Source: Alcaligenaceae bacterium
GTDB lineage: Bacteria > Pseudomonadota > Gammaproteobacteria > Burkholderiales > Burkholderiaceae_B
Assembly: GCA_013416395.1 (NCBI GenBank)
Contig: JACCEP010000001.1
Coordinates: 434,001-498,000, forward strand
Direction: 5' to 3'
Length of the DNA stretch: 64,000 nucleotides
Below, piece after piece: positions 44,694-53,821 of the stretch. A program made the position numbers and the translations under genes. Every line of letters starts with the position of its first letter. Position 1 is the first letter of the stretch. The notes below the pieces were generated by a model. That model worked only from the letters and a program-made list of their open reading frames with translations. It had not been told where the DNA came from and did no database searches.

Positions 44694-47585
44694 TTATGGC
44701 AAAGGCTGGCGCTGTGCATCGAGCAATCGCAGCAATATGCCCGTACCCTGCTTGCTTACACGAAACTCTCCATACCGCGCCTGGGCGTAGCGATCAGCCT
44801 GCCCTTCAGCGAAGAACCAGGCATCAGTGCCAATATGCACTTCATCGTGGGGCGTAAGCCTATAGGCCAGAACAACGGTATGGTCGGTAACCGCGTTGCC
44901 ATCTTGCACCGCAGCGCCGTCAGGCTCCACCGTGTGGTCGGCAGCGGGTGCATGGTCGCCCCCTATGACGGCGGCACTGCCTGCCTGACTGGTAGAAGCG
45001 TGGTCTTCGGGGCTATAGCTTATAGCCCCCATGCCATCAGCGCTGGCCGACCTGCCCACTAGCTGGAACACGCCATCGGCGTCTGGGCGCAATAGCATGT
45101 AGCCGCGCCGCTGCCCCACCGATGTGCCGGCCTCTGCATCATGCACAGGCTCGGCCATAAGCCAGCGGCCCAGCTTTTGAGCCACGCCAAACCGTAAGGC
45201 CATGTAGTCACCCTGCATGAGCGAACGCGGATCAACCGGAGCAAGCTCAAGCACGACCCGCTCGCCATGCGCCAGAATCTGTTCCTTTTGGTAAATGGTG
45301 GCATTTGCCAGGCCAAGTACCAGCGCCAGACCAACCAGTAGGCCCGCCCTGCGCCATGGCGGCGCGGGCCGCAGAGGTGGCTGCATGGCCGCGCTCTTGC
45401 CTCGCCCCTGACTCTGGCTCCGTGCTTGCGTAGGGGTTGGGGTTTGAGCCTGGCCCTGGGCAACGTATAACGCGGAGGAAGCGGCTGCGCCCGACGCCAT
45501 GACCTCAGACCGGCTGGGCATAACTGTAGGACTTTGTTGCGCTGCTGTTGCCTCTGCCGGTGCTGCTGTCTCGGCCGGCTGAGTTAGGACGTTGACGCCC
45601 TCGTTGGCCTCATCCAGGCCCCGCTGTGGCGCCATCGCAGCACGCGGCGCGTAGCGGGCCAGCAACCAGCCGCTCAGCAGCAGCCAGGCCCCTGTGAGCC
45701 CCAGCAAGGCCGATTTTTGCAGCAGGGTCGACTCAAACTGGTAATAAAACCCTGCCAAATACCCCAACAGCGCCAGCACACCGAATACCAGCAGGCTGGG
45801 TCGCCGTTGTGCATGGCCCAGAATGGCCCACAACAAGGCCATGGCGACGCCCGGCGCGCCCATCCACCCCACACTGGCCACAGCCAGCAGCAGCGGCGCC
45901 AGCACCCGCAGATGCGTCATGCCCGGCACCCGCCACAACACGGCAGCCAAGACCGCCACCGGCAATGCCGCACACCCCAGCCAGATAGCCCATAGCTGAA
46001 ACGTGACCTGCCAGGGCAAAGGCAGTGCCGCCATACCAGCCAAACCAGGAGCAGCTGCGAACCACGCCGCAACCTGCGCCAGCAGCACCAGCGCCCACCC
46101 TAGCGGCAACCAGCGACGCTCTGCCGCGCCAGATCGCCAGCACGCACCGAGGGCCAGCACGGCGCCCACCGCCATGAGCCACGCACGCTGGTAGGCGGGC
46201 ATCCATGCCAGCACATACGCAAACGTTGACGACGAGGAGGAGGGAAAATCAAGCAGGTTTAGCCACGCCTGGCCCGGCCATGTGAGCAAGGCCACCACCC
46301 CAAGCACAACCAGGGCGACGACGAACCGAAAAGCGCGGTTGGGCACCAAGCCATACAAGACGATACCAAGCAATACCAGCCCCAGGGCGCGGATATCGGG
46401 CGAAATATGGTCGAACAGATACTGGCCACCAGCCACCATCAGCAGCCCCGCGATACCCAGAACAACACCCAGCTCCTGCAGCGTATCGCCCTTACCTGCC
46501 CGATAACATGCGATACCCATCAGGCTAAGCACCACCCCTGCTACCCAGGCGTAATCGACATCTAGTTCTGACAACACAAATAACAGGGCGATCAGCAGAA
46601 TGGCCATCAACCCCATGCCCGCGATGCGAAACAAGCTCATGAACCAGGGGTCAGACGCCTGCTCAGCATCGTGATCGACGTGAGCGACACCATGTTGCTG
46701 ACGCAGGTGCCGCAGATGGCGCACCATAACAACCATGAGCGCAAACATGGCAAGAAAAACCAGCAACAGGGTCACGTCGGTTTCGACGTGCGAGGCAAAG
46801 AAACCCCCCAAAAGGAAGAAGGCGGTGATCATGGCCAGCGTAACCATGGCCAGGTCGCGACGCCAGCGCGTATAGACAACATACCCGACCAAGGTCACCA
46901 GAAGGCCAGGCACAATACTGGCAACACCAGAAATCAGGCCCTCGCCTATGGCCAACGCAGCCAGCCAGCCGGCAACAGCCATGCCCAGAGCGCGGGGCCC
47001 GATGCGCCAGCTGTCTTTGAAATACTGCAGGCTGGCCTCTGCTGCCGCCAGCAACACCACATTGACCAGTGCCATGGCGAGCATTACATTTTGCCAACTA
47101 TGGCCATCTGGCCAGAACCAGAGCGCCGATACGCCGAGGTAAAGGGCCAGCCCTACGTTGAGCAGAACGGCAAACAAAAGGCCCAGCATGACCGTGCGCA
47201 ATACCAGCAACCAGGGCAGCAGCAGGGCAGCCCACAACAGGAACAATTGCCAAGGATCGGCGCCAGTCTGATATATTTGGCCCACCAGGGCAAGCAAGGC
47301 CCCGGTGGCGACGGCGGCCAGCCCCGAAAAAAGTGCCTGCGCCGAAAGGTTATGGCTGGCGGCCTGGCCAGGCATACGCCATGTCGCCAGCAATACTAAA
47401 ACCGCCACAAGTGCCTGTGCGCCCGCCAATTTCTGCAGACTGGTAGCATATTCCCAGTTAGCGGCCACCCAGCACAGGCCAGCCGACGCCAGCAGCAGGC
47501 ACGCTAAAGAATATGATGCCTTTGGCAACATAATTGGCCAACTGGTGGCTGGAAACACGCTGTTTTGATGACCTTCGACTTGCAT
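44694..47585 (-). CDS. large DUF2157/GDYXXLXY membrane protein
   Basis: A 963-residue, multi-span inner-membrane protein. The N-terminal part (residues 20-350) matches DUF2157, with CWVAANWEYATSLQKLAGAQ near the start. A middle region (about 350-660) has many more hydrophobic spans and probably corresponds to DUF4401. A Gln/Pro/Ala-rich linker (about 675-745) leads to a C-terminal GDYXXLXY domain, seen as LMQGDYMALRFGVA. These three parts are often two or three separate genes; here they form one chain. The function is unknown. It is divergent from topB with 62 bases between starts. Confidence 0.78.
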   Translation of the reverse strand: MQVEGHQNSVFPATSWPIMLPKASYSLACLLLASAGLCWVAANWEYATSLQKLAGAQALVAVLVLLATWRMPGQAASHNLSAQALFSGLAAVATGALLALVGQIYQTGADPWQLFLLWAALLLPWLLVLRTVMLGLLFAVLLNVGLALYLGVSALWFWPDGHSWQNVMLAMALVNVVLLAAAEASLQYFKDSWRIGPRALGMAVAGWLAALAIGEGLISGVASIVPGLLVTLVGYVVYTRWRRDLAMVTLAMITAFFLLGGFFASHVETDVTLLLVFLAMFALMVVMVRHLRHLRQQHGVAHVDHDAEQASDPWFMSLFRIAGMGLMAILLIALLFVLSELDVDYAWVAGVVLSLMGIACYRAGKGDTLQELGVVLGIAGLLMVAGGQYLFDHISPDIRALGLVLLGIVLYGLVPNRAFRFVVALVVLGVVALLTWPGQAWLNLLDFPSSSSSTFAYVLAWMPAYQRAWLMAVGAVLALGACWRSGAAERRWLPLGWALVLLAQVAAWFAAAPGLAGMAALPLPWQVTFQLWAIWLGCAALPVAVLAAVLWRVPGMTHLRVLAPLLLAVASVGWMGAPGVAMALLWAILGHAQRRPSLLVFGVLALLGYLAGFYYQFESTLLQKSALLGLTGAWLLLSGWLLARYAPRAAMAPQRGLDEANEGVNVLTQPAETAAPAEATAAQQSPTVMPSRSEVMASGAAASSALYVAQGQAQTPTPTQARSQSQGRGKSAAMQPPLRPAPPWRRAGLLVGLALVLGLANATIYQKEQILAHGERVVLELAPVDPRSLMQGDYMALRFGVAQKLGRWLMAEPVHDAEAGTSVGQRRGYMLLRPDADGVFQLVGRSASADGMGAISYSPEDHASTSQAGSAAVIGGDHAPAADHTVEPDGAAVQDGNAVTDHTVVLAYRLTPHDEVHIGTDAWFFAEGQADRYAQARYGEFRVSKQGTGILLRLLDAQRQPLP

Positions 47586-47647
47586 AGAGCGATTCTACCC
47601 CCGTATTATCCGCGCTATTGCTGCTGAACTGCAGTTACTGGAAACAC

Positions 47648-50362
47648 ATGACTAAAACGCTCATTATTGCCGAGAAACCCTCAGTAGCCCTTGATATATC
47701 CCGTGCGCTCGGAGGCTTCACCCGGGAGGGCGACTATTTCGAAAGCCCAGACTTCGTGCTGGCTTCAAGTATCGGCCACCTGCTTACGCTTGTTGCGCCC
47801 AATGACCCCGTGCGGGGCAAGTGGAGCTTCGCCAACCTGCCAGTCATCCCGCCACAATTTGAGTTGGGGCCCGCCGACAAGCGTTCGGCCGAGCGGCTCA
47901 AGCTGCTGGTCAAACTGCTCAAGCGCAAAGACGTCAGCGCCATCATCAATGCCTGCGACGCCGGGCGTGAGGGCGAGCTGATCTTCCGCTACATCGTGCA
48001 ATACTCAGGGGTCAAAAAGCCCGTGCAGCGTCTGTGGCTGCGATCGATGACGCAGGCCGCCATACGCGAAGCCTTCAATACCCTGCGCGATGATGAAACC
48101 ATGAAGCCGCTCGAAGCAGCCGCGCGATCTCGTGCGGAAGCCGACTGGCTGGTGGGCATTAATGGCACCCGCGCCATGACCGCCTTCAATAGCAAAGACG
48201 GTGGCTTCTTCAAAACACCAGTGGGCCGAGTGCAAACCCCCACCCTGGCCATCGTCAATGAACGCGAAGAACGCATACGCAAATTTGTGTCACGCGACTA
48301 CTGGGAAGTGCACGGCACCTTTGTGGCTGCCGCTGGCTTTTACACTGGCCGCTGGTTTGATCCCAAGTTTGTCAAAGACGAACATGATGCCGAAAAGCGT
48401 GACTCACGCCTGTGGTCGCAAACGGCAGCACAGACCATTGTGTCGGCCTGCCGCGACCAGCCGGGCGTTGTTACCGAAGAATCCAAACCCACCACGCAGT
48501 CGTCGCCCGCGCTGTTCGACCTGACTACGCTGCAGCGTGAGGCCAACTCGCGCTTCGGCTTCTCAGCCAAAACCACGCTGTCTCTGGCACAAACGCTCTA
48601 CGAGCGACACAAGGCCCTGACCTACCCGCGTACCGATTCACGCTATCTGCCCGAAGACTACGTCAGCACCGTACAGCAGACCATGGAAGCGCTGGCCGAA
48701 GGTGGGTCTGCAGCCGCCTCCAGTGTGCAGCCCTTTGCAGGCCAGGTATGTCGCGAAAAATGGGTCAAACCCAACCGGCGCATCTTTGACGATAAAAAGG
48801 TTTCTGATCACTTCGCCATCATCCCTACACTGCAGATTCCCCGCGAACTGAGCGATGCCGAACACAAAATCTATGAGCTGATTGCCCGGCGCTTTCTGGC
48901 TGTGTTCTTCCCCGCAGCAGAGTTTCGTATTACTACACGCATTACGCAGGTTTCCGGGCATCATTTCAGAACCGACGGCAAAGTGCTGGTCAAGCCAGGC
49001 TGGATGGCCATCTACGGCCGTGAAGCCCAGGGTGACGAAAGCAATCTTGTGGCGGTATCAGAAGGTGAAACCGTCAAAACCGAAGACATCGAACTGCGCC
49101 CCCTGGTTACCAAGCCGCCAGCACGCTTTACGGAAGCCACACTGCTGTCTGCCATGGAAGGCGCGGGCAAACTGATCGACGACGAGGCCTTGCGTGAGGC
49201 CATGTCAGAGCGCGGGTTGGGCACTCCGGCTACGCGGGCATCCATTATTGAGGGCCTGCTCAACGAGACCTATCTGCGACGCGAAGGCCGTGAGTTGGTG
49301 CCATCAGCCAAGGCTCGCCAATTAATGACGCTACTGTCAGGGTTGGGCGTTAATGAACTGACCTCACCCGAACTTACCGGCGGATGGGAGCATCGTCTCA
49401 AGCAAATTGAGCAACGCCAGCTAGACCGCGACGCTTTCATGCGCGAAATTGCCCAAATGACGCAAGTAATCGTCAAGCGTGCCAAAGAGTACGAGCGCGA
49501 CACCGTGCCGGGTGACTACGCCACACTTTCAACACCCTGCCCGAAATGCGGCAGCGTGGTCAAAGAGAACTACCGTCGCTATGCGTGCACCAGCTGTGAC
49601 TTCTCCATAGGCAAACACCCCGGAGGTCGCACTTTCGAGGTGCATGAAGTCGAAGAGCTGCTCGCCAAGCGCGAACTCGGGCCGCTACAGGGCTTTATCA
49701 GCAAGATGGGCCGCCCTTTTGCCGCACTGCTGCGCATTACTGACGAATACAAGCTTGAGTTCGACTTCGGGCAAAAAGATGACGAAGACACCGAGCCTGT
49801 TGATTTTTCAGGCCACACATCGGTCGGCGACTGCCCGAAATGCGCCAGCAAGGTGTATGAGCATGGCATGAATTATGTTTGTGAAAAATCTGTCGGCCCT
49901 GAGAAAACGTGTGATTTCCGTACCGGCAAAATTATTTTGCAGCAAGAAATTACAGCCGAACAGGTGCACAAGCTGCTTACCGATGGCAAAACGGACCTGC
50001 TCGACGGGTTTGTGTCCAGTCGAACCAACCGCAAGTTCAAGGCTTTTCTGGTGAAGCAGGCGGCCGGCAAAATAGGTTTCGAATTCGAGCCGCGTCCTGC
50101 CAAAAAGGCTGGCAAGACGGCAGCCAAAAAAGCGACCAAAACAGCTGGCAAAACTGCCACAAAGACGGCCGCCAAGACCGCTACAAAAACAGCAGCCAAA
50201 AAGGCCACAAAGACAGCCACAAAAACCGCTGCCAAAAAGGCAACCAAAACCGCCACGAAAGCTGTGAAAAAGGCGGCTGCAAAAACGGCCACAAAAGCAG
50301 CCTTAAAGAAATCAGCACCCACTGCGGGGGCCGATCACGACGACGACGATCCGCCGTTCTGA
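47648..50362 (+). CDS. topB: DNA topoisomerase III with Lys/Ala-rich tail
   Basis: A 904-residue type IA topoisomerase. The TOPRIM domain begins TKTLIIAEKPSVALDISRAL and has DAGREGELIFRY; the catalytic tyrosine lies in LTYPRTDSRYLPEDY. Two C-terminal zinc-ribbon-like segments (CPKCGSVVKENYRRYACTSC and CPKCASKVYEHGMNYVC) precede a tail of about 85 residues dominated by Lys, Thr and Ala, like histone H1 proteins, ending in an acidic DHDDDDPPF. It decatenates and relaxes negatively supercoiled DNA. The ATG at 47648 is preferred to an ATG ten codons upstream because it gives the family N-terminus. Confidence 0.94.
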   Translation: MTKTLIIAEKPSVALDISRALGGFTREGDYFESPDFVLASSIGHLLTLVAPNDPVRGKWSFANLPVIPPQFELGPADKRSAERLKLLVKLLKRKDVSAIINACDAGREGELIFRYIVQYSGVKKPVQRLWLRSMTQAAIREAFNTLRDDETMKPLEAAARSRAEADWLVGINGTRAMTAFNSKDGGFFKTPVGRVQTPTLAIVNEREERIRKFVSRDYWEVHGTFVAAAGFYTGRWFDPKFVKDEHDAEKRDSRLWSQTAAQTIVSACRDQPGVVTEESKPTTQSSPALFDLTTLQREANSRFGFSAKTTLSLAQTLYERHKALTYPRTDSRYLPEDYVSTVQQTMEALAEGGSAAASSVQPFAGQVCREKWVKPNRRIFDDKKVSDHFAIIPTLQIPRELSDAEHKIYELIARRFLAVFFPAAEFRITTRITQVSGHHFRTDGKVLVKPGWMAIYGREAQGDESNLVAVSEGETVKTEDIELRPLVTKPPARFTEATLLSAMEGAGKLIDDEALREAMSERGLGTPATRASIIEGLLNETYLRREGRELVPSAKARQLMTLLSGLGVNELTSPELTGGWEHRLKQIEQRQLDRDAFMREIAQMTQVIVKRAKEYERDTVPGDYATLSTPCPKCGSVVKENYRRYACTSCDFSIGKHPGGRTFEVHEVEELLAKRELGPLQGFISKMGRPFAALLRITDEYKLEFDFGQKDDEDTEPVDFSGHTSVGDCPKCASKVYEHGMNYVCEKSVGPEKTCDFRTGKIILQQEITAEQVHKLLTDGKTDLLDGFVSSRTNRKFKAFLVKQAAGKIGFEFEPRPAKKAGKTAAKKATKTAGKTATKTAAKTATKTAAKKATKTATKTAAKKATKTATKAVKKAAAKTATKAALKKSAPTAGADHDDDDPPF

Positions 50363-50369
50363 CGCCAGA

Positions 50370-50452
50370 CCGGTTGGTAAAGGCATTGCGCCCGCACCAA
50401 CCGGGCACAACGGCCGATCGCTAAATGCATTGCGGGCGCGGGGCCCGCAATG
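50370..50452. other. two hairpins downstream of topB
   Basis: CCGGTTGGT (50370-50378) pairs with ACCAACCGG (50396-50404), and CATTGCGGGC (50428-50437) pairs with GCCCGCAATG (50443-50452). Neither is followed by a T tract. They lie in the 227-base gap between topB and the lipoprotein gene and could mark the end of the topB transcript. Note that the loop of the first and the arm of the second share GGCATTGCG-like sequence. Confidence 0.45.
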
Positions 50453-50589
50453 TGCAGCGTGGCGGTTGCAGAGATGGGCTAAAGTATGTTGCCGTGATCG
50501 ATTACAGTAGGTTGCAGCGATGGATTCGAGTACTTATCGTCACCGACTTAACAGGTATGATTAAGTATTCAGCCAAAAGGACGCCGTCA

Positions 50590-50955
50590 ATGAATACCAT
50601 GCCAGGTTCCGTCAAATGGATCACATTGATAAGCGCAACAGCACTTTTAAGCCTTGCTGCCTGCTCCCAGGTGCCTCTAGGCCACCCAGACGACCCGACA
50701 AGCGCAATGCAACCAGGGCCCGAGGTGATACAGGCAACCTACCAATGCGAAGACGGCTCGCGCCTATCTGTCCTTTTCGAACACGAAACGGCCATCGTTA
50801 CCCTACCCGACGGCCAGACAGTTCGCCTGCCCCAGCAAATTGCCGCCTCAGGGTTCTCGTATGCGTCAGCCAGGCATGGGCTGCGTGGCAAAGGCGACGA
50901 GGCTCAGTGGACGATAGGTCGGCGCACCCCGATCATGTGCCGCGCACAACCGTAG
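50590..50955 (+). CDS. MliC-type lysozyme-inhibitor lipoprotein
   Basis: A 121-residue putative lipoprotein. The signal peptide has a lipobox LAAC with the lipidated Cys near residue 25, followed by a short linker and a domain of about 70 residues starting YQCEDGSRLSVLF, with ETAIVTLPDGQTVRLPQ, and ending in IMCRAQP. The two cysteines and the layout fit the MliC family, which inhibits C-type lysozyme at the outer membrane. The AAAGGA site nine bases before ATG 50590 favours this start over longer frames from 50425. Confidence 0.72.
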   Translation: MNTMPGSVKWITLISATALLSLAACSQVPLGHPDDPTSAMQPGPEVIQATYQCEDGSRLSVLFEHETAIVTLPDGQTVRLPQQIAASGFSYASARHGLRGKGDEAQWTIGRRTPIMCRAQP

Positions 50956-50985
50956 CCGCTGTACTTGGTAGCCTCATTTTCTTCC

Positions 50986-51549
50986 ATGCCAAAAGCGCTA
51001 TCCCCTGCCGCAGAAAGCCTGCATGAGCCGCTTAGCCCCGCCCCCCAGGCCGTTGTTGTCATGGGCGTGTCGGGCAGCGGAAAATCTACGGTAGGGCAGC
51101 GTCTGGCCGAACAATTGGGCTGGCGGTTTATCGAAGGCGACGCCTTTCACAGCCCCGAGAACCACAAAAAAATGCACGCCGGCACCCCGCTCACTGACGA
51201 TGACAGAGCATCCTGGCTAGACGCACTGGGTGCCCAGCTGACGCAGCATGCAGGGCCTGGGGTGGTGTTAAGCTGCTCTGCCCTGAAGCAGCGCTACCGC
51301 GACCAGTTGCGCACCTGTGTACCCGAACTGGCCTTTGTATGGCTGGATATTGGCCGCGAGGCTGCCGCAAATCGTGTGGCTAGCCGCGGCGCGCTGCATT
51401 TTTTTCCCGCCGCCCTCATCGACAGCCAGTTTCAGGCGCTGGAACCACCAGTCAATGAACCCGGCATGCTGCGTATTGATGGTGAGCAGCCTCTGGACGA
51501 AATTATTCCAACGGCGGTACAGTGGCTGGCACGCAGGCATCATGACTAA
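50986..51549 (+). CDS. gntK: gluconokinase
   Basis: A 187-residue kinase that makes 6-phosphogluconate from gluconate. It has the P-loop MGVSGSGKSTVGQRL, then FIEGDAFHSPENHKKMHAGTPLTDDDR, which is diagnostic for GntK-type gluconokinases, and a CSALKQRYRDQLR segment. The N-terminal 20 residues before the P-loop are longer than usual. The gene lies 30 bases after the lipoprotein gene. Its stop overlaps the start of a 63-residue hypothetical protein. A TRAP transporter is encoded nearby on the other strand; whether it carries gluconate is unknown. Confidence 0.9.
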   Translation: MPKALSPAAESLHEPLSPAPQAVVVMGVSGSGKSTVGQRLAEQLGWRFIEGDAFHSPENHKKMHAGTPLTDDDRASWLDALGAQLTQHAGPGVVLSCSALKQRYRDQLRTCVPELAFVWLDIGREAAANRVASRGALHFFPAALIDSQFQALEPPVNEPGMLRIDGEQPLDEIIPTAVQWLARRHHD

Positions 51550-51733
51550 CCCCGCATATGCCGAGGCGCCCCCTCGCCATACAAAACCGCTCATTCAGAA
51601 GGCCACTGAAGCCTTTATGGCACTGGCGTTCAATATGCACGCCGTGCGCGAAACCATTGCTGCGGTGAACGAGCAAATCAAAAAAGAAGTGGGCGATGAT
51701 ATCTGGCAGGCTGTACAAAATCAGCTGGCGTAG
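51542..51733 (+). CDS. small hypothetical protein
   Basis: A 63-residue protein whose ATG lies eight bases inside the end of gntK, a typical coupled arrangement. The sequence is helical, with KATEAFMALAFNMHAVRET and IKKEVGDDIWQAVQNQLA, and no membrane segment. I do not recognise a family. Because the frame is open much further upstream inside gntK (from 51317), the true start is uncertain, but this ATG gives a product independent of the gntK overlap. Confidence 0.55.
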   Translation: MTNPAYAEAPPRHTKPLIQKATEAFMALAFNMHAVRETIAAVNEQIKKEVGDDIWQAVQNQLA

Positions 51734-51836
51734 GTTCGCAAGAGCGCAAGCTCAAGCCCGGTTTAACAAGCTAGCATTGCATTAAAGGGGTACTTGCCGG
51801 CAACCGGCCAGTGCCCCTACTTGCAAGGTGTTTGCG

Positions 51837-53114
51837 TCAACGATAGACCAGATCTCTGAAGAACAATGACAGGTCAGGCACATAGGTAATGATCAAGAGG
51901 CTGATCAGCACCGTGACCACAAAGGGCAGCAAAGGCCGGACCAGTCGTTCGATCGATAAGTTGGCAACGGCGCAGGCTGCAAACAGGTTTACACCAAATG
52001 GTGGTGTAACCATACCCAGGGCGAGGTTGACCACCATGATGACGCCAAAATGTGCAGGGTCAATACCAAACTGCATGGCCACCGGTAGCAACAGCGGAGC
52101 AAGCACCACAATCGAGGCAGAGGTTTCGATAAACATGCCAATGAAAAACAGGGCAACGTTAATACCCATTAAAAAGGTGTACTTGTCACTGAAGACCAGA
52201 CTGAGCCAATTTCCAAGTGCCGCGGGCACCCCGGCCCGATTGAGCAGAAAGCCGAAAACCCCTGCATTGGCAATGACAAACATAATGACTGCTGTCGAAA
52301 TGACCGAGCGGTGCAGTACAAGTGAAAGTGATTTAAACGTGATCCTGCGGTAAATGAAGATGCCCACGATTAATGCATAGACCACCGCCACGGCGGAGGC
52401 CTCTGTCGGCGTGAAGACACCCCCATAAATTCCACCAAGAATAATGCCTGGCATCAGCAATGCCAGCCACGCTCGCTTTAGCGCCGGCCACAGTGCCAGC
52501 CTGCCAACGCCGTCGTTCTTGCCGTACCCGTGTCTGCGCGCGTACAGCCAGACGTAAAACATAAGGCTAAGGCCGATCAGAATGCCAGGCCCAATACCCG
52601 CGATGAACAGTTCGCCAACCGAGGTGTCGGTAGACACAGCGAACAGAATCATTGGAATGGACGGCGGAATAATCACGCCAAGCTCGGCGGCCGAGGCCTG
52701 CAGCGATGCCGCAAATGGCTTGGGATAGCCAACTTTGACCATGGCAGGGATAAGAATGGCACCGACCGCAAAGGTCGTCGCGACGCTGGAGCCCGCCACG
52801 GCAGCAAAAATCATGCAGGTCAACACACAGGCGCAGGCAAGCCCACCCTGCATACCGCCGACCAGGCTCTTGGCAAAATCAACCATGCGCTCGGAGATGC
52901 CACCGGCTTCCATGAGGTTGCCCGCCAGAATAAAAAACGGTACAGCCACAAGCGGATACTTATCGAGCGAGGCGTATATTTGCTGGGCAATAACCAGCCA
53001 TGTCATTTGCCCATCAAACCCGACGCCGAGCATGCTCGACAGACCAATCGACACCGCCACCGGCACCGACAGCCCGAAAAACAGCAACATCGAAACAACC
53101 ATCAACTGCGGCAT
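51837..53114 (-). CDS. dctM: TRAP transporter large permease (DctM)
   Basis: A 425-residue membrane protein with about 11-12 hydrophobic spans, of the DctM family that forms the ion-coupled channel of a TRAP importer. Characteristic segments include AVAGSSVATTFAVGAILIPAM, ELGVIIPPSIPMILFAVSTDTS, and GMVTPPFGVNLFAACAVAN. It is the last gene of a dctP-dctQ-dctM operon on the minus strand, 57 bases after dctQ. The system takes up an organic acid or similar anionic ligand using a sodium or proton gradient. Confidence 0.9.
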   Translation of the reverse strand: MPQLMVVSMLLFFGLSVPVAVSIGLSSMLGVGFDGQMTWLVIAQQIYASLDKYPLVAVPFFILAGNLMEAGGISERMVDFAKSLVGGMQGGLACACVLTCMIFAAVAGSSVATTFAVGAILIPAMVKVGYPKPFAASLQASAAELGVIIPPSIPMILFAVSTDTSVGELFIAGIGPGILIGLSLMFYVWLYARRHGYGKNDGVGRLALWPALKRAWLALLMPGIILGGIYGGVFTPTEASAVAVVYALIVGIFIYRRITFKSLSLVLHRSVISTAVIMFVIANAGVFGFLLNRAGVPAALGNWLSLVFSDKYTFLMGINVALFFIGMFIETSASIVVLAPLLLPVAMQFGIDPAHFGVIMVVNLALGMVTPPFGVNLFAACAVANLSIERLVRPLLPFVVTVLISLLIITYVPDLSLFFRDLVYR

Positions 53115-53171
53115 AGACTCACCTGGTGCATAGGGAAATAACGTGCACTGTCACGATGCAAAGCACCTTGT

Positions 53172-53699
53172 TCACAATGTGGTCTCATCGACCACTGCCT
53201 CATGTGGGCCTTCGGCCCAATAAGCGATAACAGCCAGCATGGCAAGCGTGGCACCAATGGGGATGGCAATGTAGATCCACGAAATCGACATCTCGAGGCT
53301 GGGCGTGGTCTGAAACCGCACCCGATACGTCATCTGGCCGCCCACCCAGGCAAGAAAGCCGAGAAAACCCACGCAGATAACAAGAATGACGTGTTCCAGC
53401 AGACGCTTGTTGCGCGGCCCCAGAAAACCATGGAGCATTTCAACGCTCAGCATGGCACCGTGCCTGAACGCCAGCGCAATACCCAGCATGACGGTCCAGA
53501 TCAGCGCTGCGCGTGTCCAGGCTTCGCTCCAGTCGGCAGGCGACTCAAGCACAAAACGGGCGATCACCTGATAAAAGCCCGCCCCTACCGCTGACAGCAG
53601 CAGCAGTTGGGTAAGCAGGGAGACCAGCCGGAATAGTGTTTTGTCTAGAAATTGGAAAAAAGCCAAGATTGTGTCCTGTTGTGTTCCCACGCGGGCCAT
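53172..53699 (-). CDS. dctQ: TRAP transporter small permease (DctQ)
   Basis: A 175-residue inner-membrane protein with four hydrophobic spans, matching the DctQ subunit that pairs with DctM. The typical segments are SEAWTRAALIWTVMLGIALAFRHG and the C-terminal WIYIAIPIGATLAMLAVIAYW. The order binding protein, small permease, large permease on one strand fits a complete TRAP operon. The 122-base gap to dctP includes a strong hairpin. Confidence 0.86.
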   Translation of the reverse strand: MARVGTQQDTILAFFQFLDKTLFRLVSLLTQLLLLSAVGAGFYQVIARFVLESPADWSEAWTRAALIWTVMLGIALAFRHGAMLSVEMLHGFLGPRNKRLLEHVILVICVGFLGFLAWVGGQMTYRVRFQTTPSLEMSISWIYIAIPIGATLAMLAVIAYWAEGPHEAVVDETTL

Positions 53700-53779
53700 A
53701 ACGCCGTGGTACGGCCTGACCAGCCAGGCGCCGGCAGTAGTGTACCGGACGCCAGGTATAGCGCCTTAAAAGACTTTGC

Positions 53780-53805
53780 CCGACCGGCGTCGTACGCCCG
53801 GTCGG
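53780..53805 (-). other. intercistronic hairpin between dctP and dctQ
   Basis: CCGACCGG (53780-53787) and CCGGTCGG (53798-53805) form an 8-bp GC-rich stem with further pairing possible inside the loop. On the minus strand it comes directly after dctP and is followed, some bases on, by a TCTTTT stretch. It could attenuate transcription into dctQM or stabilise dctP mRNA, giving an excess of binding protein. Confidence 0.55.
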
Positions 53806-53821
53806 TTGTTGCATCTACGGC

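Noticed and set aside
46671-47399. Plus-strand frame of 242 codons inside the large membrane protein gene
   Set aside because: It lies entirely antisense to a multi-span DUF2157 protein and has the Gln/His-rich composition expected of the complement of hydrophobic codons.
51317-51733. Long version of the small hypothetical gene after gntK
   Set aside because: It would overlap most of the 3' half of gntK; only the part from ATG 51542 is independent of that gene and was kept.
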